From NCBI GenBank assembly GCA_019747735.1, contig JAIEQL010000038.1:1-53551 (forward strand): a stretch of 53,551 bases of DNA, written 5' to 3'. Source of the DNA: Chthoniobacterales bacterium (GTDB lineage Bacteria > Verrucomicrobiota > Verrucomicrobiia > Chthoniobacterales > UBA6821). The notes below the pieces were generated by a model, which saw nothing but the letters and a program-made list of their open reading frames with translations, had not been told where the DNA came from and made no database searches. Within the stretch, counting starts at the first letter, position 1, and the number at the start of each line of letters is the position of its first letter. This document shows, piece after piece, positions 33,622-41,276 of this stretch. The position numbers and the translations under genes were made by a program.

Positions 33622-36471
33622 CTAGAGGGACTCATGAAGAAGTGATCTTCCTTTTTCTAGAGCTGCCGCAACGCCAGCAACATTAGAACCAGCTCCACGA
33701 GCAGCTTCTGGGCTGCCGCCCCCTTTTCCTCCTACGAGTGGGGCAATGGCTTGGATCAATTTTCCTGCCGAAGCCACTTTTCTAAAGTCAGCACTGACAT
33801 AGGCCATCAGAGAAACCGAATTGTTAAGAGTGCCAGCAAGGAGGATGACTCCCTTTATCTTTTCTTTGAGCACGTTGACAATCGCTTGCAGCCTTGTTCC
33901 ATCAGCCTCTGCAATGGTTGCAAGGATAGCAGGGATCGTGCCAAGAGTAACTTGTTGAGTAAGAAGAGAGGTGGCTTGTTCTGCTGCGATTGATTGATGC
34001 AATTGCTGGAGCTCTTTTTCTAAGGTTGTGATTTTAGAAAGAGTGACTTCTATTTTTTTCTCAAGTTCTACGGCTGGTGTGCGCAACTTGGTAGTGAGCG
34101 AGTGGAGTAATTTTGTTTCTTCAATAGTTGTTGTATGAGCAGCAAGCCCTGCTACAGCCTCGATTCGACGAATGCCTGCAGCCACGGCTCCCTCGCTCAC
34201 AATTTTGAATAATCCAATTTCACCAGTCTGCTTCACATGAGTACCCCCACAAAGCTCCATGGAGAAACCATCGAGAGCTCCGGCTTTGCCTCCAATCTGC
34301 ACAACACGAACGCGCTCTCCATATTTGTCGCCAAAGAACTGCATGATCTCAGGACGGTTTTTTATCTCGGTATAAGGCAGCTCTTGCCAGCTTACGAGAT
34401 GGTTTTTTAAAATTTCTTTATTAATGAGCAGTTCTAGAGCCTCTAACTGTGCAGCTGTGAGAGGAGCGCTATTAAAATCAAAGGTCAGTTTTTCTGGTCC
34501 CACAAAAGAACCTTTTTGGATGACCTCTTTACCAACAAGCTTATGAAGAGCCCAGTGCAAGAGATGGGTTGCGGTGTGATGCCTTGCAATAGCAGAGCGG
34601 CGAGAAGGATTCAGCTTTAGAATGCCCTTAGCATGCAGATTAGGGAGTGTTAGACTGCTTGCAGAATTCGCTGCTGGCAATGAAGAGCAAGGAGCGGCGG
34701 CGCACAGAGGAGGAGTGTATAAGGACATACTCGACGACTCGAGCACCGACGCGACGCTGCTATTCGCGTCAGCAGTAGAGTTATGCAAGTAGTCTGTTTT
34801 TCCTTTGATAAAATGAAGCCAGATATCTCCTTGTTTTTGGGTGTCGATGATTTCGTAAGAAGCTGTTCCGACTTGAAAAAGCCCGGTGTCTCCCACTTGG
34901 CCGCCCATTGCGGCATAGCAAACAGAACGATCGAAGATTAGGGCCGTACGTCCTTGAAGCAAGATGGTTTCAAGCAAAGAAGCTGATGTTTCTTGTTGAT
35001 CAAATCCAAGAAAGTGAGTTGGCCCTGTGGTTGTAAGGGAAGAAACGGTGATGATTTCTTTTTTCTGCGCAGCACGAGCCCTCTCCCGCTGCTCTTGCAT
35101 CAGTTTTTCAAAACCGGCCAAGTCGACGCTTAGTCCCTGCTCTCGAGCCAGGAGCTGTGTCAAATCAAGAGGAAAGCCTTGTTCATCGTAAAGGCGAAAA
35201 GCAACGGCTCCCGAAATTTCCTTTTGGTGAGCGGCCTCCGCCTCAAAGAGTGCCAATCCTTTTTCGAGCGTCTTATGAAAAGATTCCTCTTCGCGATGGA
35301 TGACTTTTACAATTTGCTCCTCTTGGGTGAGTAGTTCGGGAAAAGCCTCTCCCATCATCGTAGCGAGAAGAGGCACCAGCTGATAAAGAAAGGGTTGTTG
35401 AAAACCAAGGGTGCGACCATAGCGCACGGCACGCCGTAAAATGCGGCGCAAGACATAATGACGATCGGTGTTACCTGGCAAAATCCCGTCAGCAATGGCA
35501 AAGACCAGCGTGCGCAGATGATCTCCAATGACACGAAAAGCAACGTCAACTTTTTCTTGGTGAGTGACAGGAATCAGTGCTCCTTCGCTGTTTGGCTGAG
35601 GCAAGGTCGAGCGATAGTGTAGGCCACTCTTTTTTTCTAACTCTGCAAAGAGAGGACGGAAAAGATCCGTTTCATAGTTGGAAATAATGACATTGCCAAA
35701 TTCTTGAAAACCATGAGTGTTCTGCATAATCGAGCAGAGGCGTTCAAAGCCCATCCCTGTATCAACATGGCAGGCTTGAAGCGGCATAAATTGGCCTTCT
35801 AGCGTCGCATTAAATTGGATGAAAACTAAATTCCAAATCTCAATGCACTCTGCTGTTCCTTTATTGACCAAGGCTCCCCGGGTATCGCCATAAGGCGTTA
35901 AGTCTACATGGAGCTCAGAGCAAGGACCGCAAGGACCGGTTTCTCCCATCATCCAAAAATTATCTTTGCGATTGCCAGGAACAATGTGAACGGTCGGATC
36001 AAGTCCTGCTTTAGAAAAAAGAGCGGCCCACAGATCATGAGCCTCTTGATCAAAGGAAGCGGGATCTCCCTCTGCAGGCTTATAAACAGTGGCATAGAGG
36101 CGCTGTGGTGGAAACTTCCAAATCTCAACAATCAGTTCCCAAGCCCATTCAATGGCCTCTTTTTTAAAATAATCGCCAAAGGACCAATTCCCCAGCATTT
36201 CAAAAAAAGTGTGATGATAGGTGTCTAGACCCACTTCCTCTAAATCGTTATGCTTACCACCAGCGCGAATGCATTTTTGTGTGTCAGCCGCGCGTGGAGG
36301 AGTGAAGGGGCAAGGAGCATTTCCTAAAAAAAGTGGAACAAACTGATTCATCCCCGCATTGGTGAAAAGCAGATTGGGGGCGGTGGGAAGCAGGCTGGAA
36401 GAGGGAACGATCGTATGCTGCTTGTTGCGGAAGAAAGCCAGAAAGGAATTGCGGAGTTGGGAAGAGGTCAT
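33622..36471 (-). CDS. alaS: Alanine--tRNA ligase
   Basis: AlaRS charges tRNA-Ala and edits mischarged Ser and Gly. The catalytic class II core (SLLPTAPNLLFTNAGMNQF, WMMGETGPCGPCSELHVD), the editing-domain metal motif HHTATHLLHWAL (about 629-640), the zinc cysteine in MELCGGTHVKQTGEIG and the C-terminal GGGSPEAARGAGSN are present. Length is 949, against 876 in E. coli. Residues about 559-607, rich in Ser/Ala/Pro/Leu and unlike the family, are a MITE-1 copy translated in-frame within the editing domain's barrel segment. The rest is intact, so the enzyme is probably active. Confidence 0.95.
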   Translation of the reverse strand: MTSSQLRNSFLAFFRNKQHTIVPSSSLLPTAPNLLFTNAGMNQFVPLFLGNAPCPFTPPRAADTQKCIRAGGKHNDLEEVGLDTYHHTFFEMLGNWSFGDYFKKEAIEWAWELIVEIWKFPPQRLYATVYKPAEGDPASFDQEAHDLWAALFSKAGLDPTVHIVPGNRKDNFWMMGETGPCGPCSELHVDLTPYGDTRGALVNKGTAECIEIWNLVFIQFNATLEGQFMPLQACHVDTGMGFERLCSIMQNTHGFQEFGNVIISNYETDLFRPLFAELEKKSGLHYRSTLPQPNSEGALIPVTHQEKVDVAFRVIGDHLRTLVFAIADGILPGNTDRHYVLRRILRRAVRYGRTLGFQQPFLYQLVPLLATMMGEAFPELLTQEEQIVKVIHREEESFHKTLEKGLALFEAEAAHQKEISGAVAFRLYDEQGFPLDLTQLLAREQGLSVDLAGFEKLMQEQRERARAAQKKEIITVSSLTTTGPTHFLGFDQQETSASLLETILLQGRTALIFDRSVCYAAMGGQVGDTGLFQVGTASYEIIDTQKQGDIWLHFIKGKTDYLHNSTADANSSVASVLESSSMSLYTPPLCAAAPCSSLPAANSASSLTLPNLHAKGILKLNPSRRSAIARHHTATHLLHWALHKLVGKEVIQKGSFVGPEKLTFDFNSAPLTAAQLEALELLINKEILKNHLVSWQELPYTEIKNRPEIMQFFGDKYGERVRVVQIGGKAGALDGFSMELCGGTHVKQTGEIGLFKIVSEGAVAAGIRRIEAVAGLAAHTTTIEETKLLHSLTTKLRTPAVELEKKIEVTLSKITTLEKELQQLHQSIAAEQATSLLTQQVTLGTIPAILATIAEADGTRLQAIVNVLKEKIKGVILLAGTLNNSVSLMAYVSADFRKVASAGKLIQAIAPLVGGKGGGSPEAARGAGSNVAGVAAALEKGRSLLHESL
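34651..34796 (+). mobile_element. MITE-1 copy 2, inserted in-frame in alaS
   Basis: The ends TAGACTGCTTGCAGAATTC (34651-34669) and GAGTTATGCAAGTAGTCT (34778-34795) are inverted, with inner GCTGCTGG/CAGCAGTAG and the core AGTGTATAAGGACATACTCG. From AGACT to AGTCT it is 144 bases, a multiple of three, so the alaS frame continues through it without a stop. Confidence 0.8.
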
Positions 36472-36598
36472 AGGGGCAAATTGAGAAGCAGTTTATAGAC
36501 AGGTAAGAAAGATAAAAGCCGTAGGTGATGAAAGTGTGAGTTGGAAGTTAGTCTTGACCCAAAATAAAACCTATGAACAGAAGAAAAGGTCTCCTCGT

Positions 36599-36679
36599 CA
36601 CATTCCAGCTACATTCACAGCTTAACGTCATTCCAGCGAACGCTTATATGACGTTGATGTGTAGTGTAATTAGAATGTG
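36599..36679. repeat. Imperfect 81-bp palindrome upstream of alaS
   Basis: CACATTC/GAATGTG (36599-36605, 36673-36679) and AACGTCAT/ATGACGTT (36624-36631, 36648-36655) are nested inverted repeats around CCAGCGAACGC, similar to the widespread GTCATTCC-(G/A)GCGAA repeats of many genomes. No coding function is seen. It falls between alaS and the phosphatase gene, both on the minus strand. Confidence 0.6.
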
Positions 36680-36755
36680 GTTAGTGAAGTCTCTTTAAAG
36701 AGTCGCAGAACTCCCTGCAATATGCCATCTCAGTTAGACTTTGGGACCTGTCTTA

Positions 36756-37388
36756 CTAATGCAAATGACTCGTCTCATTCCAAAGGTGAATCACCGGATC
36801 TTCCATGTGATGCTCATAGCCCAGGATGCTCAAGCTTGCTGTGTTAAGGAAGTAGAGTCGTCCTTCCTGAGGAGAAAGGCCCAGCCAGCGAGTGGCTACC
36901 ATGCGTAAAATATGGGCATGGGCAAAAAGCAGCGTGTTGCCAGAAAGCGTTCGGATTTTTTTGATGAGCTCATCGCAGCGGGCAGCAACTTGATCCGGCG
37001 ATTCACCGCCAGGACACCCGTCACGAAAGATCTGCCAATCGGGGCGACCTTCTTGGATTTCTTTTGTCGTGAGGCCTTCGTACTGACCATAGTCCCATTC
37101 GAAAAGGAGTGGTTCCGGAGTGGGCTTAAAATCAGCGAGAGAAGCGGTCTTCATCGCCCGCTGTAAGGGGCTTGAGAAAATGTTGGTGAAGGTGAGTGGC
37201 TGTTCATTGGCTCCAATGTACCGTGAAGAGGAAGTCGTGAGGGCAGTGTTATGAAGCCGCTCTCCCAACTGACGTGCATTCTCTTCTCCTTCTTCGGTGA
37301 GGGGAATATCTGTCCGTCCTGTATGTTGCCCAGTGATACTCCAGGCTGTTTCGCCATGGCGTGCGAGGTAGATGAGTGGGAGAGGCAT
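36756..37388 (-). CDS. Histidine phosphatase superfamily protein (phosphoglycerate-mutase-like)
   Basis: The active-site signature is YLARHGETAWS (phosphohistidine H11), supported by the FSSPLQRAMKTA box (about 80-92), the acid catalyst in FEWDYGQYEGLTTKEI (near 105-115) and the second histidine in LFAHAHILRM (near 160). The 210-residue length fits GpmB/alpha-ribazole phosphatase-like broad-specificity enzymes rather than glycolytic phosphoglycerate mutase, where ARHGESxWN is followed by longer insertions. The substrate cannot be determined. It is followed, on the same strand, after 283 bases, by alaS. Confidence 0.85.
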   Translation of the reverse strand: MPLPLIYLARHGETAWSITGQHTGRTDIPLTEEGEENARQLGERLHNTALTTSSSRYIGANEQPLTFTNIFSSPLQRAMKTASLADFKPTPEPLLFEWDYGQYEGLTTKEIQEGRPDWQIFRDGCPGGESPDQVAARCDELIKKIRTLSGNTLLFAHAHILRMVATRWLGLSPQEGRLYFLNTASLSILGYEHHMEDPVIHLWNETSHLH

Positions 37389-37466
37389 GAGTTAGGTGGA
37401 GATATTGTTTCCTGGAGAATTTGCTCTCGATGAGCCTTGGCTAGTGGAAGGTATCGAGTGCGGCTT

Positions 37467-38132
37467 TTAGTAAGTACCTCGACTGCCAAGATAGACCGCC
37501 TTTTGCCGAAATGTTGCGTTCTCTAATTTAGTCTTGGCACTCTCTAAACGGGCTTCCCATTTTTCCTTTTCTTGTAGGTCATGACCACACTCCTTGTTAG
37601 CGTGTTCAGCGATTTTTATGACTTTTTTCCACATTGAGATGTCATGTCCTATTGAAGTACTAACGCAAGAGGTAGCATCTTCTTCAGTTTCTTCAGCTTT
37701 TTTTAATGAGATTTCATATTCTTTTTCGAACTGCTGTTTTTTAATAGAGTTTAAAAATTGAGGAGTATCCTTTATTTTTAAAGATCCTTTCCTCTCAGGA
37801 TGAGCTTCCGTGATCGACGAAAAAGAGGGAAAGAAAGATTGGGTGGTTTTATTTTCAGGAAAGGAAAAATCATAGGTTCCTTTATATTGATGGGCCAAGG
37901 CCTCCTGATGGGCTTTAACAATATTAGCATCCTTTCTAAACAAAAAACAAATGACCTTACCGTAAAAGCCTTTGGGAGCTACCGTGTAAGTCATTTGGTT
38001 TTTCTCTGCATTAAACTTAGCATCAAGAATGCGGTGGTTGTCTGTTACAACCTCTCCCTCTTTTTGGCCTGTAATGGCGACAGTGTAAGGATTAGAGGCG
38101 TTTGATGATGGCTTAATGCTAGGACTAGACAT
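37467..38132 (-). CDS. Hypothetical protein, paralogue family A (221 residues)
   Basis: I do not recognise the family. There is no signal peptide. Near residue 30-75 a conserved block NHRILDAKFNAEKNQMTYT followed by APKGFYGKVICFLFRKDAN and, later, YDFSF is matched by the neighbouring 38337 gene product. A helical C-terminal half contains MWKKVIKIAEHANKEC and WEARLESAKTKLEN, which also matches the neighbour's end. It is Lys/Glu-rich and probably soluble with coiled-coil segments. It begins 48 bases after a MITE-1 copy and follows the paralogue on the same strand. Confidence 0.55.
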   Translation of the reverse strand: MSSPSIKPSSNASNPYTVAITGQKEGEVVTDNHRILDAKFNAEKNQMTYTVAPKGFYGKVICFLFRKDANIVKAHQEALAHQYKGTYDFSFPENKTTQSFFPSFSSITEAHPERKGSLKIKDTPQFLNSIKKQQFEKEYEISLKKAEETEEDATSCVSTSIGHDISMWKKVIKIAEHANKECGHDLQEKEKWEARLESAKTKLENATFRQKAVYLGSRGTY

Positions 38133-38179
38133 AGGTTTTAAAGTTCTTAGCTCTTCTTACTTTCCTTGCTTTTTGGTTC

Positions 38180-38322
38180 TAGAGCATATTAAAAAATTCT
38201 GTAGCCGCTCATTGCGTCGTCGCTTCGGTACTCGCTCCATCGAGTATTAGCTATACACTCCCTCGCTGTGCGCCTCAGCTCCTGGCACTGCATCGACTAC
38301 AAAAATTTTTAATGATGCTCTA
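38180..38322 (-). mobile_element. MITE-1 copy 3 between two paralogous genes
   Basis: The inverted ends TAGAGCATATTAAAAAATT (38180-38198) and AATTTTTAATGATGCTCTA (38304-38322) differ at a few positions; the outer TA could be a duplicated target. On the minus strand the core AGTGTATAGCTAATACTCGA and GAAGCGACGACGCAATG match the other copies. It ends 14 bases after the stop of the 38337 gene. Confidence 0.85.
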
Positions 38323-38336
38323 AAATGGCTGTAGTT

Positions 38337-39215
38337 TTATTTAAAATGTTCTAGCGCTTTGAGAGCCGTTTTATAACGAGCATCCCAAGCGTTTGCAATC
38401 TCAGAACCTTCGCCAAAAAACCTCTCTGCTTTGATTTTCATATCAAAGGCAAGATTGGCTCTTTGTGTCTTTATTTGTAAGGACTGGATTTGGTTGTCCT
38501 CGCGTATTTCTTGAAGGGTGAGATCTTCGTTAGATACCTTCTTAAGAGAGTTAGGCTTAGAATAAGATTGATTTCTCCCATGATCATAATTCTCAAGCTC
38601 ATTCTCAGCGATCGAGAAGAGAATCTCTTTGTAAATTTTTTGGGCTTTTTCAGTACTCATCTCTTTCTCATGAAAAGAGAGCTGTTCTAAAAAAGATCGT
38701 GGAGCGTGACGATAGACTAAGTCAGTAACCTGCTTGTGAAGAAAGTCGTGCTCTTTTTGACGTGAGGCATTAAAACTTTTCACTTCGCCATAGAGTGTTT
38801 CTATCACGTTGTGCACAATTTCACCTCTTGTAGGATGATTTGAAAACTGAACTGACTCAACTGCTGGTCGATGGCCTGCTTGTGGAGCAGTTTGCTCAGA
38901 CAGTTTCTTATGGGTCTCTATCTCTTGACGAATCTGCTCAACCGTCAGAGGAGTCGAAAAAGATAGCTTGTGCTTGATTGGGGGGAGATGAGCTTGGATA
39001 GTAATGTTAATTTTCTCTGGTCTCCCAAAAAAGAACCAGAGCGCCTTCCCAAAAAAATTGTTAGGTGCCGTAATCCAGGTGATATTTGATGGATCACGAG
39101 GGTCAACTTTCGCGTCGATGACAAGGTGATTTCTTTCTTCTGCAAGAGTGAGTGATTCAGAAATATTACTACTAGGGCGTCCCAAAGGAACGTGGAATGA
39201 GGCTGGAGCAGGCAT
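38337..39215 (-). CDS. Hypothetical protein, paralogue family A (292 residues)
   Basis: This unrecognised protein is a paralogue of the 37467 product: NHLVIDAKVDPRDPSNITW, APNNFFGKALWFFFGRP and KHKLSFS align with the corresponding block there, and the C-terminal WDARYKTALKALEHF aligns with WEARLESAKTKLEN. The middle (about 90-240) is charged and helical. There is no signal peptide; the short FFGKALWFFF run is aromatic rather than a membrane span. ATG at 39215 is used; a GTG at 39224 adds three residues. A broken third frame lies directly upstream. Confidence 0.55.
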   Translation of the reverse strand: MPAPASFHVPLGRPSSNISESLTLAEERNHLVIDAKVDPRDPSNITWITAPNNFFGKALWFFFGRPEKINITIQAHLPPIKHKLSFSTPLTVEQIRQEIETHKKLSEQTAPQAGHRPAVESVQFSNHPTRGEIVHNVIETLYGEVKSFNASRQKEHDFLHKQVTDLVYRHAPRSFLEQLSFHEKEMSTEKAQKIYKEILFSIAENELENYDHGRNQSYSKPNSLKKVSNEDLTLQEIREDNQIQSLQIKTQRANLAFDMKIKAERFFGEGSEIANAWDARYKTALKALEHFK

Positions 39216-39259
39216 GGCAGGCACGGCGAATGGGGTCAGTGAATGAGGTTTGTCATTCG

Positions 39260-39601
39260 TTAAAAAAAATTGTGAAGTAGGAGAGGTGGAATTAGGAAGG
39301 GGGGTGTAGAAAGTTTTGTTTTTCTATAATCCTGGAGGGCTTTGTTCTTAGCCTTGGCTAGGTTGTTTTCGAGTTCTGTTAGCGTGCTCCGAGTATTTTT
39401 CAAGCTTCCTTGGTTATCTCGAGTTTCGTTATAAGTATCCTTAAGCTCTTTCTCTAAATTTTTTACCTCCGGATCATTATTGATAGCATTCCCTTCATTT
39501 TTGGTTCGTACACCGAGAAAATCTCCAATCGCCCATCTACCTGGTGCTTGTTTAATAGGAATTCCTGCAAGCTTAGTATTCAGTGTGTCTGCTGACGATG
39601 A
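39260..39601 (-). pseudogene. Coiled-coil gene fragment upstream of the paralogue pair
   Basis: A stop-to-stop frame on the minus strand encodes NTKLAGIPIKQAPGRWAIGD, then VKNLEKELKDTYNETRDNQG and LTELENNLAKAKNKALQDYR. It has no usable start codon before a TAA at 39602-39604. The charged coiled-coil end resembles the C-terminal ends of the two downstream paralogues, so it is probably the truncated 3' part of a related gene (inference). Ends carry simple Pro/Leu-rich sequence. Confidence 0.4.
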
Positions 39602-39604
39602 TTA

Positions 39605-39706
39605 ATCTTTACTGGTAAAGATGCTGTTCAAAGTAGATATCATAAATTTCTTCAGTGACTTTAGAGGAGTATTTTTTTAAAAAGGAGATAATCGTTTCGA
39701 TTTACT
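39605..39706. other. Gap before the ATP-grasp-like gene
   Basis: No gene is seen. An AGGAGAT Shine-Dalgarno-like motif at 39682-39688 lies 18 bases before the GTG at 39707, too far for normal use. An in-frame TAA at 39689-39691 closes the frame upstream, so GTG is the only plausible start. Confidence 0.35.
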
Positions 39707-41044
39707 GTGGATTATCTATTCTCTTCTCGCTTAGCTTCTGAACAAGAAAAAAAAGGCCTTCAGAGCCTCCAAGCGGCGATGCCAGAGGAAGGACTCTTTG
39801 CCGAAAAAGTGTGGAGGCAATCACCAGAGCCTTTTTTGATGGCTCCTAATGTTCAAAAATCACTGGAACAGTTAGGTCATCGATTGAATCAGTTTAATGT
39901 CGCCTGTGACCTGCTTTATCGCCTCAGTTATGAAGGTCGCCAGCCAGTCTGGATTGCCGAATTGCTCGATCGAGGAAAGCCTCCAGAGCTCATAGCGCTT
40001 GCTCGGGTCAAAGCCTTTCGAGGCTCAGTGGCTAATGTGATCCGCCCTGACCTGCTCTTGACCAAAGAAGGTTTTACCATCTGTGAACTGGATACAATTC
40101 CAGGAGGTATCGGCTTGACAGCATGGTTGCAAGAAGTCTACTCAGAGCTAGGTTTTGAGATGCTTGGTGGCGCCCAAGGGATGCTTCGAGGGTTTTATTC
40201 GATCCTCTCAGGAGGAGATATTGTCGTTTCTGAAGAGTCAGCAACTTATCGCCCTGAGATGCTTTATCTTATTAAGCGCTTGCACGAACTCTTTCCTCAA
40301 GAGCAATGGCGTCTTTGTTCTTCGGAAAACCAGGAAAAATGGGCTTCACAGGTCTATCGTTTTTTTGAACTCTTTGATGTGGCAAATGTTCCTTGCGCCG
40401 CAGATTTGTTTGAACGAGCCCTCACAGGAGAGCTTACCTTAACTCCTCCTCCCAAGCCTCAGCTGGAAGAAAAACTCTGGTTTGCTCTTTTTTGGATGAA
40501 GCCGCTGCGAGAATTTTGGATTCGGCAGTTGACACAGCGTGGGTTTGAGCAGCTCCAAAAAGTTATTCCCTATACATGGCTCCTCAACCCAGAACCGCTT
40601 CCTGTGCAAGCTGTCTACCCCCGTCTTGAGACACAATCGTGGGAAGAAGTCGCTAATTTTAGCCAACAAGAACGGGAGCTTGTGATCAAAATTAGTGGCT
40701 TTGATGAGCGAGCCTGGGGATCGCGCGGTGTGGTGATAGGCGCCGATGTTTCCAAAGAAGCATGGGGCGCAGCCTTGCGCAAGGCACTCAGTGAGTTCGC
40801 AGAACGCCCTCATCTGTTGCAAGTCTTTCATCACTCTTCCCTGCAAGATCATTCTTACTTCAGCAGTGAAGAGGAGATCACCACGATGAAAGGTCGTGTT
40901 CGTTTGACGCCTTACTATTTTATCACGTCAGAAAAAGTGACTCTCTCAGGTGCTTTGGCCACCATTTGTCCTGCAGATAAAAAAATGTTGCATGGGATGA
41001 AAGATGCGATTTTGGTGCCAGTGGCTGTCATCGCAAAGCAATGA
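39707..41044 (+). CDS. ATP-grasp-like protein of unknown function
   Basis: The 445-residue protein starts at a GTG. The phrases RPDLLLTKEGFTICELDTIPGGIGLTAWL (near 115-145) and RELVIKISGFDERAWGSRGVVIGADVSKEAWGAAL (near 325-360), followed by HLLQVFHHSSLQ, resemble the nucleotide-binding parts of circularly permuted ATP-grasp ligases such as glutathionylspermidine-synthase-like proteins. I cannot identify a substrate, and family membership is inferred from these motifs alone. It is the first gene of a + strand run to fabG, sixA and glgA, but gaps hold repeats. Confidence 0.5.
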   Translation: MDYLFSSRLASEQEKKGLQSLQAAMPEEGLFAEKVWRQSPEPFLMAPNVQKSLEQLGHRLNQFNVACDLLYRLSYEGRQPVWIAELLDRGKPPELIALARVKAFRGSVANVIRPDLLLTKEGFTICELDTIPGGIGLTAWLQEVYSELGFEMLGGAQGMLRGFYSILSGGDIVVSEESATYRPEMLYLIKRLHELFPQEQWRLCSSENQEKWASQVYRFFELFDVANVPCAADLFERALTGELTLTPPPKPQLEEKLWFALFWMKPLREFWIRQLTQRGFEQLQKVIPYTWLLNPEPLPVQAVYPRLETQSWEEVANFSQQERELVIKISGFDERAWGSRGVVIGADVSKEAWGAALRKALSEFAERPHLLQVFHHSSLQDHSYFSSEEEITTMKGRVRLTPYYFITSEKVTLSGALATICPADKKMLHGMKDAILVPVAVIAKQ

Positions 41045-41093
41045 CAAGTTCTCAGTTGAGCGATATCGCAACTGCCACATCCTCTTCAAAAGT

Positions 41094-41188
41094 CTTAGGG
41101 GTCAGTCCGTCATATTGTCACATTTGGGGCCATGAAAAAAACTGATAGATTAGCACGAATGTGACAATATGACGGACTGACCCCTAAG
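41094..41188. mobile_element. Perfect 31-bp inverted repeat: probable non-autonomous RAYT-related element
   Basis: Arms 41094-41124 and 41158-41188 are exact reverse complements, around a 33-base loop. The start AGGGGTCAGTCCGTCATATTG and the following ACATTTGGGGCCATG parallel the RAYT end (GGGGTCAGTTCCGTTATTT ... ATTTGGTGCCAT). It encodes nothing. It lies between the ATP-grasp-like gene and fabG. Confidence 0.8.
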
Positions 41189-41201
41189 GCGTTTGATAGC
41201 A

Positions 41202-41235
41202 AGTTCTCAGTTGTCAGTTGCCAGTTCTCAGTTAA
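41202..41235. repeat. Heptamer array (AGTTCTC/AGTTGTC/AGTTGCC) before fabG
   Basis: Repeats of CAGTT with TCT/GTC/GCC variants fill 41202-41235. A frame open through it would add about 28 residues to FabG, but the ATG at 41277 gives the conserved start. Confidence 0.65.
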
Positions 41236-41276
41236 ATTATTTGCCTCTGTTCAATTCTTCACTTCAACTCATCTTT

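Noticed and set aside
39682..39688. AGGAGAT as a Shine-Dalgarno for the ATP-grasp-like gene
   Set aside because: Distance to the only in-frame start (GTG 39707) is 18 bases, and TAA at 39689 blocks an earlier start.
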